From Lates calcarifer (Eukaryota > Chordata > Actinopteri > Centropomidae), in contig NC_066833.1 of NCBI RefSeq assembly GCF_001640805.2, forward strand, positions 7,086,814 through 7,150,813: a stretch of 64,000 nt of DNA, in the 5' to 3' direction. Position numbers and translations under genes: made by a program. Position 1 is the stretch's first letter. Each line of letters begins with the position of its first letter. The notes under the pieces were generated by a model. That model had not been told where the DNA came from. It worked only from the letters and a program-made list of their open reading frames with translations, and ran no database searches. Of the stretch, positions 36,326 to 48,789 are shown one piece after another.

Positions 36326-37177
36326 GTGGACAGTAGAATATCATCTGAAGAAATAATACAGGTTATAAACTCTATGCAAAACTGTAAAACACCTGGTCCA
36401 GATGGATTCCCAATAGAATTTTATAAGATCTTCTTGTCTAAATTGTCCCTTGTCTTGTGTAAACTTTTTGAAGAAATTCTGTCTACACAAAAACTACCTC
36501 ATACAATCACTCAAGCTACCATAGTAGTTTTGCCTAAAAAAAGTAAAGACCCCTGTGACTGTGGCTTATATCGACCAATAAGCCTCCTCCGCTGTGATTA
36601 TAAAATTCTCACAAAAGTTCTCTCTCAATGCCAAGATACAGTGATCCCTAAAATAATAGACCGAGTTGAATGGGTGTATTTATTTACTGTCCTGGAAACA
36701 TTTGGCTTTTGCCAGACATTTATTTCCTGGGTTAAAACAATTTATTCTTCACCTATGGCCTCAGTATGTACTCATTTTGTAACGTCAAGTTACTTCCCAC
36801 TGCATCGTGGTACGAGGCAGGGTTGTTGTCTGTCACCATTTCTTTTTGATATAGCTATAGAACCTTTAGTTATTGCCTTAAGGAAAGATGAGAGGGTCAC
36901 TGGAGTGACAAGATGTAACATAACACATAAGCTCATCAGTTTATGCGGACAACCTTTTAATATATTTATCAGATCGTTTGGAATCCCTCCCGACCTTCAT
37001 CAATATATTATACTCGTACAGCAAAGTATCAGGCTACAAACTGAATTTCTCCAAAAGTACTCTTCTCTTGTCAACCAATTGCCAACAACATTGGATTATA
37101 GCCATTTGACTTTTAGCCAAGCCATGGAACTCACCTGTCTGGGAGTTGAAGTCACACGATCATATAAATATAATTAA
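36326..37177 (+). pseudogene. L1-like ORF2 remnant: reverse transcriptase
   Basis: A 283-codon open frame carries RT blocks. The N-terminal block is KTPGPDGFPIEFYK, followed by YRPISLLRCDYKILTKVLSQ. Then VIPKIIDRVEWVYLF joins two parts that are normally about 50 residues apart. The missing piece includes the QTGF block and motif A with its first catalytic aspartate, so this is an in-frame internal deletion near 36655. Motif B (RQGCCLSPFLFDIAIEPL) is intact. The YADD-type motif C appears only out of frame (TATGCGGACAAC near 36935-36950 reads Y-A-D-N in another frame), so the open frame continues as non-homologous-looking sequence before recovering at QLPTTLDYSHLTFSQA-type text. The enzyme is dead twice over. 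Confidence 0.85.
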
Positions 37178-37183
37178 AAAATT

Positions 37184-37998
37184 TTGTTAGAACTCACAAA
37201 ACAAGAGTTGACACAGTGGTCCCTACTCCCTATTTCTTTGGCTGGAAGAGTGAATGCAGTCAAAATGACAGTCCTGTCCTGCTTCTTGTACCTTTTCCAA
37301 ATGACTCCTTTTTTACCTACCCAAGTCTGTGTTCAACTAGATGATGTGATATCTTCTTTTGTATGGAACAAATCTGTCCCACGAATGAGAAAAAATTTCT
37401 TGGAAGCACCTAGGAGGTCTGGGCTTGCTCAGCTTCATTTCTTACTTTTGGGCGGCAAATATAGTTAAATTAATGGAGCAAAAATCAAGGTCCTGTCTGG
37501 TTTAGCATGGAATTAGATATCAATTCAGCAACTTCTTTTATATCACTAATGAGTTCAACAATACCTATGGGCCCACATCTTCATATCTCTAACCCACTTA
37601 AAGCATTCCTTAAATTTGGTTCCAGTTCAGGAAACATTTTCATATTAATCAGTTAAGAACAACCACCTCTTTCTGCCATCTCAAACTGACACTGCCTTAC
37701 ATATTTGGCACAAAATGGTCTGGTCTTCTTCAAAGATCTCTTTGCAAAAAGAACACTCAGGTCATTGGAAACATTGGAAAAAAGTTACAATACTCCCAAA
37801 TCCCATTTTTTCAGGTTTCTACAAGTCAGAGGCTTCGTTAGTAAACATTTTGGATTTCCATATCTGCCAGCTAAGATTGGTACTGATGATATGCTTGCCT
37901 TAAATCCTTACACAAAAGGTAACATATCTAAAATCAACAAGAAGAACATTATGGGGATGTATTCATACCTCCTCCTTTTTGTATTAGACAATGCCTGA
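37184..37998 (+). pseudogene. L1-like ORF2 remnant: C-terminal region
   Basis: The first frame (37184-37468) reads WSLLPISLAGRVNAVKM, FLYLFQMTPFL, ISSFVWNKSVPRMRKNFL and RSGLAQLHFLLLGGK, the region just after the RT in fish L1-type ORF2. A second frame (37705-37998) reads GLVFFKDLF, then YNTPKSHFFRFLQVRGFV. Between them (37469-37700) the sequence is shifted but aligned in order. Further C-terminal pieces continue to about 38480. Confidence 0.7.
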
Positions 37999-38629
37999 TT
38001 CAATTTAAAGTATTACATCGTTTACATTACTCAAATGATAAACTTGCAAAAATATACCCCGATGTTAGCCCAGCATGTTTACGATGTCATCAAGGCTTAG
38101 CCACTGTGGCTCATATGTTTTGGCTCTGTCAATCTCTGTAATAATATTTCTGAGGTCCTATCATGCTTGTGTAGAAAAACAATAGCTCCTTTCCCATATA
38201 TTTCCATCTTTGGGGTTCCTCCCCCAGACATTAGTCTCTGCATCACTTGCAAAAGCAGTAGCTTTTGCTTCATTAATGGCCAATGGTGTATTCTTCTGCA
38301 GTGGAAATCAGACAAACCTCCATCTTTCAACAATTGGATTAGTGTAATGCTCTCCATGCTGCAGTTAGGGAAACTGAGATACAGTAGAGCCAACTGTCAG
38401 GAAAAATTCAACACAACCTGGTCGCCTTTCTTTGAATATGTTAAAAACTGGTGCCCATCGAATACAACTGATGCTGTTGATGTTAAATTAAGGAGAAAGC
38501 ACCCCCCACCCCCCTTCAGTGTATGTGGATTTTGGGTGGGTGGGTAAGGGGGTTGTATGTTGTTGCTGTTTTTGTTTTTCTTAATTGTAAAATTTATAAA
38601 TTAAGTATTAAAATAATAATAATAATAAT

Positions 38630-40851
38630 CATTTTATAAAATGATTTTAAATTACGTTATTTACTCAGCATTTACTTATTTATTTACTTGCCATTGTAAT
38701 TCACATTAGACTGAATATTTCCATTGATGGTGAACAGAGACAAGGTGAATGAGACTTTGATTTTTTTTGTCTGTATTAATCTGTTCAAACTGGTAACAAA
38801 GTTAGTGTTATCACTGCTGCTTATTGTTAGGAGCAATAAACTAGGAGAGGCTCTCAGCAGATCTGCTGCCATTGCCTGGAATGGAGGATACGATCATGCT
38901 CCACTTTTCCCCATTTGTAATGGTTAGAACCCAGTTGTTCCGGAGGCTGCCCTCACATCTGTGCCCGGTCACAGACATTATCTCCCTACTCTTAAGACCA
39001 GCCTAAGAGAGGAGTTTGACAGCTATGCTCCTCAAGCAGTGATTGGTGTATCTCCTTGAAAGTTAATTTTACAGGACTTCTATCTGCAGATTGATATGAT
39101 TGGATGCAGTCCTCCAGAGTCTATGATCAGAACATAACAGACCGTTGAATGTTGTAATTGACCAGAATCAATCATCAAAATCATACAAAGCCATGTAATC
39201 AAAAATTTTAATGAATCAGAATCCAATATTAATGGAAATTAGCCTTTACCATAATGTTTTATAGTAACAAAAGCTTAACAAACAACTCTAACTCAAAAGT
39301 TCAGTTGAGATCTGAAAATCACACTGTGTTGTCTAAGAACGCAGAAAGAGATTTAATGAATGCCTCATTAATCTACACAACCTGTAGCTACAACCTGAAA
39401 GTGAGAGGAGCAGCAGAAGATATGAAATACTGATTAAATAAGTAACTGACACTGAACTTCTTGCTTGTGAAGGTGACAGTCAGCTCCAAAATGAAAGTGT
39501 ATCCTCAGTGATTTGTACAATGCTCTTTGCTAATAAAAAAAGAATTAGAAGAGAGGTTTAATAAAAGATTTGACAATTTAAACAATTTGCAACCCAAAAT
39601 TATGTTGAGCTTTTAACAACTTTTTATATAAAAAGTTATAAATAACGTAATATTTAACTTTAAAATTCAAACATTCAAAACATCTGAAGTTTTGCCAAAT
39701 AGATTACATATTTGCTTGACCTGTATGTGCTACTAAAAAAGAATGAAAATAAGAGACTTCATGAGAGATTGGCTCTGAATCAGCGCTTTAAAAAAACTGA
39801 TATTTTACCAGCTTGGAAGTGAGTATAAAATGGAGCTGGCTATCTGAACCCAGTGCTAGTGATCCAGTGTTTCTGTGTTGTTCATGTTCAAAGGATTAAA
39901 AGAGGGAAGGAAGGATTAATTTTTATAGCAGCAAGTGTGAGGATTAGACTATTTTTAAACATTATGAAGGCTCCTGTTTCATTGATGTTCAGTTCTAGTT
40001 TGTTTTTCATTCCCTTACAGTTCATGACCAAGCCTGACAGTACCATTATGTAAATTTGTGTTAAAGAATATGCAGTTTGAATGTAAAGCACAATCACTCA
40101 TTCAAACCACACTCAAGAGTCACATCATGTCTGCTCTTTTAGCTAATTAGGGTTAAAGCACGCAGACGTAGCATAAGTCAAACTAATTACTACAACACCC
40201 CGAAAAACAACTGATGATTTTAGTGATTTTAGTATTTATTTTGCAACACACTTCATCAGCCTCACAATAGGATCTATCAATAGGAACACAACAGTGTATC
40301 ATGTGTTCTTCCTGTTTGTGTCAAGCGCTGTAAAATGGATCCAGGTCTCATTCTGCGGGCTTGGCACAGCCATTTGGCTGCTACACAGTTTGGATGTGAA
40401 GATCAATATTTAGCTTGATAAGTATAATGTTGGTCTGAAGCTGAGGTTGCTACTTCTGGCTGTCTGCAGACAAGTCAATCCCCCTGCCGTGCACTTCACT
40501 CTGGACCAACACAACAAAGTGTAACTGTAACAACCAAGTTCACTTACTGACACATGCATGTAAGCAGCTTTTCTACAAACAAGCACTCAAGGACACAGAA
40601 ACAGGGAGGTGTAAAGAACACCATCACACACCTAAAAATGTTCTATAAAAGCACCCAGTTGTGTAACCACGTTTACTCCTGTAGCAGACTAATCCACAGC
40701 CCCAGGACCACTATGAAGACACTGTTGGAAAGACTTTATCCCACAGCAAACACCCGGTCCAGGGGAGTACATGCATTCACTCAAGATATCCACACAGACA
40801 CATAGCAGGATTGCACCACCAGGACTGAAAAAGCACAGAGTGAATAGAAGA
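38630..40851. other. Intronic stretch, no gene recognised
   Basis: A patch at about 38830-39060 reads like a decayed retroelement tail (AAIAWNG then [15 protein letters not shown] on the plus strand) but cannot be assigned. The rest is AT-rich and unassigned. Confidence 0.35.
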
Positions 40852-41083
40852 GGGCAGCTATGGCTCAGGAGGTAGAGCAGGTCACCCACTAATCAGAAGG
40901 TCAGTGGCTTCTCCAGTCCATGCCGAAGTATCCGATGTGTGTATCATCGGAGTGTGAATGGGCGTGGATGTGTCAGAGCGCCTTAGAGCAATGTGTGTGT
41001 GCATGGGTGAATGTGACGTGTAGTGTAAAGCGCTTTGAGTGGTCGATACAACTAGAAAAGCACTATATAAGTCCATTTACCAT
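40852..41083 (+). mobile_element. tRNA-derived SINE
   Basis: The 5' end GGGCAGCTATGGCTCAGGAG with GTAGAGCAGGTCACCCAC is an A-box-bearing tRNA-like head (GGCTCAGGAGGTAGAGC). The B-box zone (GGTCAGTGGCTT) is damaged by a deletion. The body holds CCAGTCCATGCCGAAGT, ATCGGAGTGTGAATGGG, TGTAGTGTAAAGCGCTTTGA and AAAAGCACTATATAAGTCC, a 3' region I know from a common fish SINE that ends GTCCATTTACCAT. No target duplication was found. Confidence 0.8.
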
Positions 41084-42924
41084 CCAACACATGCTGTAGG
41101 TCTTTTCTTTTTCATGGTCTTTCCTCTTCTTAACTTCAGTGTTGCATTGTTCCCTATAACCAAATTCTCAATTAATCCCAGTGGTTCAAATTCTTATAAA
41201 GAACAGATTTTTTTTAAATCAGTATTGTCACAGTTATGACAAAATCTATGTTTAAAGAATGTCAAATTACAGGTAAAATGGTCTCTTATTCTAGATTCAA
41301 AATAATAATTTTATGCTAGAAAAATGTTACTATGATATATATAATTGACTAAGGTCAAGGTGTGTGATTGTCTTATACAAGGCAAATATAGAAAATCCAG
41401 TCAGCTGAGTGAATCAGTATATTTAGCTAACTCACTCGTCATCACTGGTGGTACTAAATCACAGAGTGCTCTCCTCTTCCAGGTGTTAGGTGCTCAGCTA
41501 GGGCTGAAATGATAAGGAAGTCGAATGACCTTTTTCACAGCAGACATTTGGACTTTTTTGTTAAAGTCCAGGTGGAATTAACATTAATGGTGGCTTGCAT
41601 TTAGGTGACCTGGTAAGTTCTACCAATGAGTCATACATAATACCAGGTCCCTGGAACTGACATAGCTAAATAAAAAGCACCCATAATTAATGTATTGATT
41701 ACACCTGTGTTTTTCCAGCTATATGTCATCAACTGTTGTGCTTGCCATTGTTATCGAGCAGATAAGTAGACAAGTACACAGAGATCACTCCCATACCATG
41801 CAAGTTGTGAATAAGAAGCTGTCAAAGTCTTATAATAATATAATTAGTTTGAAAGCTTTGAATTTTGTTAACCCAGCCTGTGTACCTTCTAGGACCTACC
41901 AGCAAAGAGCTAATGGATAACCCTAGCTAGGGTTGTATTTATCTATGGCAAGCCCTGCTAACTTAGCTAACAAGGACCTGTGATCTCTTAAATGTGCTCT
42001 ACTTTGTAAGTTTTTGCTATCACTACATAGACAATGTTAGCATTAACAGCTGTTTACTTACCAGTCTTGAAGAAACGTTTCTGAGTTCTGCATCAAACTT
42101 AATTCTTTACTCTCAAGGAGTAGAAAGGAACACCAATGTTAATTTGTTTTGCTTCTATTTCTGTCACTTCTTTTCTTCTACTGAAGTTAGTGTGCTAACT
42201 ACCTAGCCCCATCCCATCCCAGCTCAGTCCAACATGATATATCAGTGGTAAATAAAGATAATGATGACTAATAATGATAAATATGATTTGAAATGAATAA
42301 TTGTTCATTTTAAAAGAGGCCCGCCCTTCTAAATTTTTCTGATACTAACTATTTTAAATAAGATAAAGAAATATTTGATTAATTGAAGAACAATATTATA
42401 AAACTGTGCAGTTTGTAGTGTTAAAGCAAACGCTGATGTATTAGCAGCCCCAGGCTTCTTTAATGGAGATGCCACTTAATTACGGCAGAGACCCTCACTG
42501 AGCAATCAAATAGAATGTCTGAAATTGATTTCCATGAAGATGGAAGTGCAGGACCATACATACAACACTTACAGTATATACATCAAGATGTGGATGTATG
42601 GGTGCATTCACACAAACAGCTGCCCTGTCCATGTTTACATTAGTGATGCTTTTATTCTCTCTATGGTCTTTGAGCTCCTTGTTTACATCTTAGCTATATC
42701 CTTTAGCCGTTTGTCACCACTCTCATAATAACAGAAGTGACCTCTCCACTAACCTGGAGAGATTGTGTCTAAGAGCAGGGAGTGTGGGTCAGCGGTCATG
42801 CTGTATATAAACAGGTGTCAAGTGCTATGATGGAAAGCCAAGGACATATGAAACTGGGATGGAAACTCAGCCAAGCTGCTGCTGCCACTGCTTTAAAAGC
42901 ATAGGGGAATGGAGCACTGGATGA
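41084..42924. other. Intronic stretch, no gene recognised
   Basis: AT-rich sequence with no supported exon or element. Confidence 0.4.
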
Positions 42925-42976
42925 TACTACTACTACTACTACTACTACTAATAATAATAATAATAATAATAATAAT
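42925..42976. repeat. Compound microsatellite (TAC)8 then (TAA)n
   Basis: Eight TAC units pass directly into about nine TAA units, a compound array that probably arose by one base change and expansion. Confidence 0.95.
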
Positions 42977-43480
42977 ACCACATATCAAATATATTTACCT
43001 CAGTAATATCATCAAACCTTACTTGACTGGATGTAGTCTGTGGGCTCAGATCCAGTAGTGTGGTTTCAATAGTCCTGCTGTAGTGAGCAGGATTCTTGAA
43101 ATTATCTGTGTATGTGATGGAGGAATGACCAGTGCAGGGGAGAAATTCAACTGAATTTACGTTAAATCTGGCTGTTTTAACCAACATTATGCTGCAAGAT
43201 TTTTTTTAACTACATTCAAAGTCCCTGTTATAGGCTAACCTGTGATTTTGCAAATTTCCAGTTTCCAACTCTGAAAATTCCCAGAATTCTTTAACGCTAT
43301 TTAGAACCATTCACCCTGTTCCACTAATGGAAAAAATAACATGGATTCATTGAAACTGAAATTAAAACTAATGGTCATTACTGGCACAACAAACATGTAA
43401 ACATTTTTTGGCAAATCTTATCAGATTAAGATCTGATTTATTGAAAAATGATTCAAAATTTAAAACTGTACTATTATTAC

Positions 43481-44262
43481 TAGAGATACACAGATATGGT
43501 TTTTTCAGGGCCGATACTGATACTGATTATTAGTAGTCAAGGAGGCCGATAGCCGATATTTGGAGCTGATATTCATTTGCAGTAAAAGTGTATTGGCGTC
43601 AAAATTTTGAATAATACAAACTCCAACACTTAACTTCATTTAAATGCCTTCAAGCATATGTTTATTAAACAGCTTCTCAGATTTGAAACATGTTAAAGGT
43701 TTTTTTTTTAATCTTAGACAATAGACATCTTTGTTTTAAAATTCTAACAAAAAGTGCAGGGAGCTCCCAGGCTCAGCAGTATGTCTTATAAAGTTAAATG
43801 AAAGCTTAAACAAATAAATAGCTAAAGTTTTCTACAGTAAATAAAGTTTTCCAAAATTTCAATATAACTGAAATGTTATAGTATCTTTCACTTATCTTTG
43901 TTTTAAGTTCAAACAAAAACAAATAGTGCAGGGAGTTTCCACGGTCAGCAGCATCTTTTAGCTTTGAGCTTGTCAACAAAACTTTTTCTTCTCTCCGCCC
44001 TGTGTATGTGAGCACTGTGCACGCACAGCTTTCACTGCTGATTGGCTGTTACCCATGCCGTGGCTCTACGTGTAACCAATCAGATGGTGCTGTGGGTGGG
44101 ACAATGCTGGAGACAAAGTAGTGACTGCAGTCAGAGAGGCACGGCTGTATCAGTGCCAAAATAATGCAGTGTTAAATTTATCTCTTATCGGCTGTCGGAT
44201 TAAAAAAAAGGCTGAAGCCAATATGTGTAAAAATGCCGAATATCGGCATAATTAATACTATT
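43481..44262 (+). mobile_element. hAT-like element with CCGATAT-rich ends
   Basis: The left end is TAGAGATACACAGATATGG, followed by GGGCCGATACTGATACTG, GGCCGATAGCCGATATTTGG. The right arm has ATCGGCTGTCGGATT and ATGCCGAATATCGGCAT. This layout (TAGAGATGCA-type terminus, subterminal CGATAT words) is one I know from a fish hAT family. The right terminal TGCATCTCTA is lost. Internally a block ending AAAAAGTGCAGGGAGCTCCCA (about 43725-43790) is partly repeated at about 43890-43960 (AATAGTGCAGGGAGTTTCCA). It carries no transposase. Confidence 0.7.
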
Positions 44263-44927
44263 ATGTACTATTATAAGCTTTGTTTTTGAAGTGTTCATCA
44301 CTGTTTATTAGCAATTTCTTTGATTACAATTATCGCAGATAATGGTGAAATCCATCGCTGTCTGTGATTACAGCTTCACTTCTCTTTTTCCAGCATCTTG
44401 CCTGTTCTCCCTGTGACTGCTCTTGGATGTTTTGTTCCTCAGTTTGTTTTTGTTGTGTTTGGTTTACTCTGGATTTGTCCTGAGGCTGTGAGATGTAAAG
44501 ATTCAGTTTAAATGTTAGGGCAGTTTCGTTCTTCCTCAGTGCTTGGGCTTGTAATAGTTTAAGTGGATGACATTGTTTTACAGATTTGTTGACAGAATGT
44601 GATTTCCCTTTTCTGTATTCTCATCAGTGCTGAAAAATTTCCTGTTTGTCATTTTCTCCAATTGTTTCTTACAGAACTCTGCAGACAAGCTGTCAAAGTT
44701 GATGGTGTCTCATTTGCTAAGGCTATACCAACCTTTTGGTATTTGTGTTGGTCAGTACACAGAGAAGTGACAGAACATAATGCAGACACAGTATCATTAC
44801 ATGCTTTATCCAGCAGACTCATTATTTACTCTGCTGAATGTGAGTGGGCAGGGAAGCAGCACAGCAGAGCAGAGAGAAACCCAGTGTGCTTTACTTCTCT
44901 CATAAATGTGAAGCAATTACATAGATG

Positions 44928-45262
44928 TACTCACAGAGCACTTTATTAGGAACACCTGTACATCTGCTTATTCATGCAGCTATCCACGCAGCTGATCATG
45001 TGACAGTAGGGAAATGATTAAAATAGATACAGGTCAGGAGCCTCAGTAAAAGTTCACGTCAAACATCAGAATGGAGAAAAATATGATCTCACTGACTTTG
45101 ACTGTGGCATAATTGTTGGTGACAGATGGGTTGATTTGAAGAATTCTGACAGTGCTGATCATCTGGGATTTTCATGTGCAACAGTCTTTTAGAGTTTATT
45201 CAGAATGGAGCTATAAACAAGAAAACTTCCAGTGAGTGCAACTCTGCAAACAGAAAACCGCT
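44928..45262 (+). mobile_element. 5' end of a Tc1-like transposon
   Basis: It starts near CACAGAGCACTTTATTAGG and AACACCTGTACATCTGCTTA, then CAGATACAGGTCAGGAGCC-like text. The start of a transposase frame follows: RMEKNMISLTDFDCGIIVG and, shifted, DHLGFSCATV (paired-like helix-turn-helix region). The piece ends shortly after GAAAACTTCCAGTGAGTGCA. It is the same family as 61270-61760, which is in the opposite orientation. Stops and the missing catalytic part make it dead. Confidence 0.8.
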
Positions 45263-45329
45263 ATTAACTGTAGAATGTACAATATATCAAAATTGTACCC
45301 CGGGCTAGGGTTTTTAATGCTGATTGGTC

Positions 45330-45450
45330 AGTTATTTGATTTGTCAGTCAACAAACAATTTAATTGGGTGATTAATCGTTCATTATCTGATTTTTCAATG
45401 AATTATAAAAGACAGTTTGAACCTCTAGAAAAAGAAGAAAAAAAGAAGAA
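45330..45450 (+). mobile_element. Possible 5' fragment of the hAT family at 18320-18612
   Basis: CAGTTATTTGATTTGTCAGT, AATTTAATTGGGTGATTAATCG and TTCATTATCTGATTTTTCA resemble the left arm of that family (ATTAATCG words and TCAACA). It is short and diverged; weak call. Confidence 0.3.
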
Positions 45451-46125
45451 TTTAATACATTCAGGTACACTGACGATGTTAGAATTTTCTAACTGTAGTA
45501 TTGCGTATTGTGAGATTTTGTGTGAGTGCCATTGTCATATGGAGCGCCATTGACATATGGCATTGTGTATATCATGTAGTGTGTCCTTGGTGCAGTAAAA
45601 CTGGCATCTGCTGTGTTTCACTTTGGGTGCCTTCACCCAAAAAGCTTGTTTAGCAGCAGCATGCTGCTACTGTCTGATGTAAACTGGAAAGCTGCAGGCA
45701 GTAATTTGCTCCTAATTAGAAATGTTTCCTTTCCTGTCCTGAAGGAGGAACTACACAAGTATAGGCTACAGTTTGAATGTGTTTTCCTGTGTGTATCTGT
45801 GAGAGAGATAAACTCCATGAGGTGCTGAGTTGTGAACTCCTGCTGTTTTGTTACTCGACTTCACCTACTTCCTGCTAAGTCTGCATTAAACTGTCTTATT
45901 CAGTTACCAGGGACTGGCGCTTAATTAAGAGAATTTGATTTTCACTGCTGGATCCAATGGTGACTGTTGCTAACCACCTCTCATGGATAGAAATGAGGGA
46001 GGTGCACTGCAGTGAGTTGCAAAAGTTTTGACAGGAAACAGGACCTCTTGACTGCTTTGTTGGCTTCACACTGATATCAGAAGGACTGCTGGTTATAGAA
46101 CATCTGAAGTTCAGCACATACCAAG

Positions 46126-46129
<4 letters not shown>

Positions 46130-46185
<56 letters not shown>
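46130..46185. repeat. (AC)n microsatellite, about 28 units
   Basis: Uninterrupted AC dinucleotides. Apparent open frames through it on the minus strand (poly Cys-Val) are artefacts. Confidence 0.97.
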
Positions 46186-46186
<1 letters not shown>

Positions 46187-46519
46187 CTAACTGTCAATTT
46201 CACTGTACATACATGTAATTTCCAGGAGACAAGATTCAGCAGTGAGGCAACATGCCCAATATTGAGGACCCTAACTAACTCACCTAAATGGAATACATTA
46301 ATTTTTAATGTAATCAATTAGATCTGTGCATTTACCTGTTATGAAATTCCAGAAATGTCTGCCATGAGAAGGGTCCATTAGCCACACTAGTTATGTGGCT
46401 CCCAGTTTATTGGTTGCTTGTTCCAGACTAAACTATCGCAATAGTTTCTAATGAGTTGCCATTGAATTTGGTAAAAGCATTCATGGTTACTAGTCTATGA
46501 ATTCTAATAATTAGTGACC

Positions 46520-46835
46520 TTCTAACTTAGTATCACCATGTAGTTCACATTTGTGGTTTTAAGGGAATTATCTTAACAACTATTGAATGGACTGTCATGA
46601 AATTTGGTACACACAGTCACATTCCCCATGGGATGCATTGCAATAAGATTGGTGATTGGTATCATCAGGTTAAACTTATGACTAAATAACAGCAAAACAA
46701 TTAGCCTTAACTGTAAACATTCCTTCTAAACATGTTGGCATTGTCACTATGATGATATGTTCGCTTGCTGGTGTTTGCATAGCAGCAGTACAACCCCACA
46801 CATCTGCTACTGTAGTTGCAGCCTCTTAGTGTTGT
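46520..46835 (+). mobile_element. Old dispersed fish repeat fragment
   Basis: GGGAATTATCTTAACAACTA, TTGAATGGACTGTCATGAAA, TTTGGTACACACAGTCAC, TTAAACTTATGACTAAATA and CATGTTGGCATTGTCACTAT resemble a dispersed fish repeat I remember (CAACTATTGGATGGATTGCCATGAAATTTGG type). Superfamily uncertain; no ends visible. Confidence 0.5.
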
Positions 46836-47699
46836 TGTGAGATCTGCAGGATTGTTTTGACCTATAATTAAGTCTGGCATTGTGTTAATATTAGCTGTTT
46901 TCAGTTTAGGAGTGGTTGTTATTTTGGCCTAACCTATCAGCGCTAAATCATTTTTAGTCAAAAGAGATAGATAGATCAAAAGAAATATTCAGAATTTTAC
47001 TTTTACAGCCCTGTCAATCATCCACATTTGTTTGCCAGTTTTCTGTTGCTGGTTTTCTTGCACTGGCACAGCTCTGACTAACTCAGTTGTGTTTTTTTCC
47101 AGCCGTGGAAACAGCCATCAGTGAGTGCAACACCAGATTTGATTTAGCAGAAACTACCTTAGATCTGGGCAGTTATTCAGAAATCTGGAGCCAGGCATTA
47201 GCTCTGATGTTATTGTTATCTGCATTGTGTTTATTGAACCACAACTCTGTGGTGTGTTTTGCATTACACGGAATGCTGCATTCCTGTCAGTTATCTGATC
47301 AGTAAGGTTTTACTGAAACTGAGCAAGTTTGAGTGGTCCCATACTTTCTTGTCTCTGGTGTAGAGGCACTGCTGCAGAAGATTTGGGGTGTGTTTGTGTG
47401 TGTTCATGCATTTATATGAGTGTGTGTGTGTGTCTGAAACTAAGGCTATAGGTCACAAACTAAGTAGTTTATGAGAATTCTTCCTCCTCACTTGGTGCAG
47501 TGTATAAAGCCTGATCCCACACTGACACTGGAGATTATGGGGGAGTTTTTTTGTTTGAGCGGACACTTCCTGCTGCTCAGCCCTAAATTCTCAGCTTAGC
47601 TCCAGAGAAAATCCCGTTTACTGCATTTGCCTACCTGTCTTTGTGGCTTTTCAGAGTCTCAACATTCAGCTGGGGAGCCCAGTAGAAGAAAAAAACCCG

Positions 47700-47821
47700 A
47701 ACTGCATGTTTAAGTAATTGTCAATAATTTTGACAAATAATTAATTGACATTTATCATAATTCAGAATATTCTCTTGTTGCTTCTCAAATGTGAGAATCG
47801 CTGCTTTTCTCAGTGTATCAT
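47700..47821 (+). mobile_element. Left half of a hAT-family element, split by a later insertion
   Basis: AATTGTCAATAATTTTGACA, AATTAATTGACATTTATC, TTGCTTCTCAAATGTGAGAA and TCGCTGCTTTTCTCAGTG follow the order of the copies at 8262-8505 and 59850-60120. The family sequence stops abruptly at 47821 and resumes at 55974, exactly on the other side of the 8.15-kb CACTG-ended insertion. Confidence 0.75.
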
Positions 47822-48269
47822 CATACTGTGAAAAATGATTTTCGAGGGTGGTAAATACAATCCATGTAAACTGGTTAAAATTTACTTTTCAGTATTTGTC
47901 AGTAAATGAAATATATAATAATGGGCAAATTCTACTCTCGCTATCCATTTTTTAACCGTAACAAATGTTGCCTAAAAAAATATCACAAGATTTACCCAAA
48001 GACCATCAACCCACCACTGAAATGTGCACTTGCATCAGGACGATTGCGTTAGCGAAGGTTAAATAGGCTTGGGTTCCCGTTGCTTGGTTTCTTTTGCTCT
48101 AAATTTCTGTGAAGATACCAAAGTATAATCCTGTTATCTGTAAATGCAGTACATTGCTGTTATTTTTTTTTTTTATCGGTAAAGCTGATTTCACACTACT
48201 ACCGTATTATTTTACGGTATTTTACAGTATAATCGCTTGGAGAAATTAAAACAGTTCTTTACTGTATTT

Positions 48270-48359
48270 TTTGAACTGCATTTTGGGAAGACAAAGAAAA
48301 CGTGAGCCCACATTTTGAATGGACGAATTTTTCACACATCTTCATCTGCAGATTACAAG
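48270..48359 (+). other. Putative leader exon inside the CACTG element
   Basis: Sequence ending CTGCAGATTACAAG against GTAAGAGC, a consensus donor. The start is unknown. It precedes another clean exon (48683-48750) on the same strand as the coding exons at 54959-55355, so it probably forms the 5' UTR of the gene carried by the transposon. Confidence 0.45.
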
Positions 48360-48682
48360 GTAAGAGCCTTTTTATTTTGCTCATTAGCATCAATAGGCAA
48401 AATACATCACGACTCCTGTGTCCCGATAAGGTCGTAACCGCAAGATAACCGTTTGACTCATTAACCTGTCGTTATGTTTAGGATTGTTTAGTTAACGTTG
48501 TGCGCTGAGCTGACACACAAAAATACTACAGGGGGACATACGCTATGGGAGTATTTTGTCAGCTAACGTTAGCCACTTCTAACTACAGAGCTGTGAAGTT
48601 GCTTAACGGGAAAAATTCTTCCGTGTTTGAAACCGTTAATGATAGTTCAATATAACAGGGACCTTTTTGACATCTGTTTCAG

Positions 48683-48750
48683 CGGCAGTTTGAACTTGTG
48701 TCACCGCAGAGAGGAGCTGGACCTCTGATCCTGATCCTCTACAGGACAGA
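48683..48750 (+). other. Putative second leader exon inside the CACTG element
   Basis: A 68-nt block between ATCTGTTTCAG and GTGAGTTTC, both good splice consensus. No obvious reading frame is opened. The L2 LINE sits about 40 bp into the following intron, which would be about 0.7 kb without it. Confidence 0.45.
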
Positions 48751-48789
48751 GTGAGTTTCAGCTTCTTGTGTTGTTTCACATTACTTTGT

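Larger units (their letters stand above)
35020..38629 (+). mobile_element. Degenerate L1-like LINE (ORF2 remnant)
   Basis: Frames in order encode an apurinic endonuclease start (LLQETHL, about 35120), the endonuclease core (LGGDFNLVLEPNIDRSN, about 35420-35470), a linker, a reverse transcriptase (36326-37177), and an L1-type C-terminus (37184-37998). It ends in an A/T tail with (TAA)n at 38608-38629. The RT and C-terminal wording (TPGPDGFPIEFYK, RQGCCLSPFLFDIAIEPL, LAGRVNAVKM, FVWN) fits the L1 clade in fish. ORF1 is not recognised; the 5' limit is approximate and the copy may be 5'-truncated. There are several frameshifts and deletions, and no flanking duplication was found. Confidence 0.85.

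Noticed and set aside
45896..46317. Poly Cys-Val and related frames on the minus strand
   Set aside because: They are translations of the (AC)n microsatellite.
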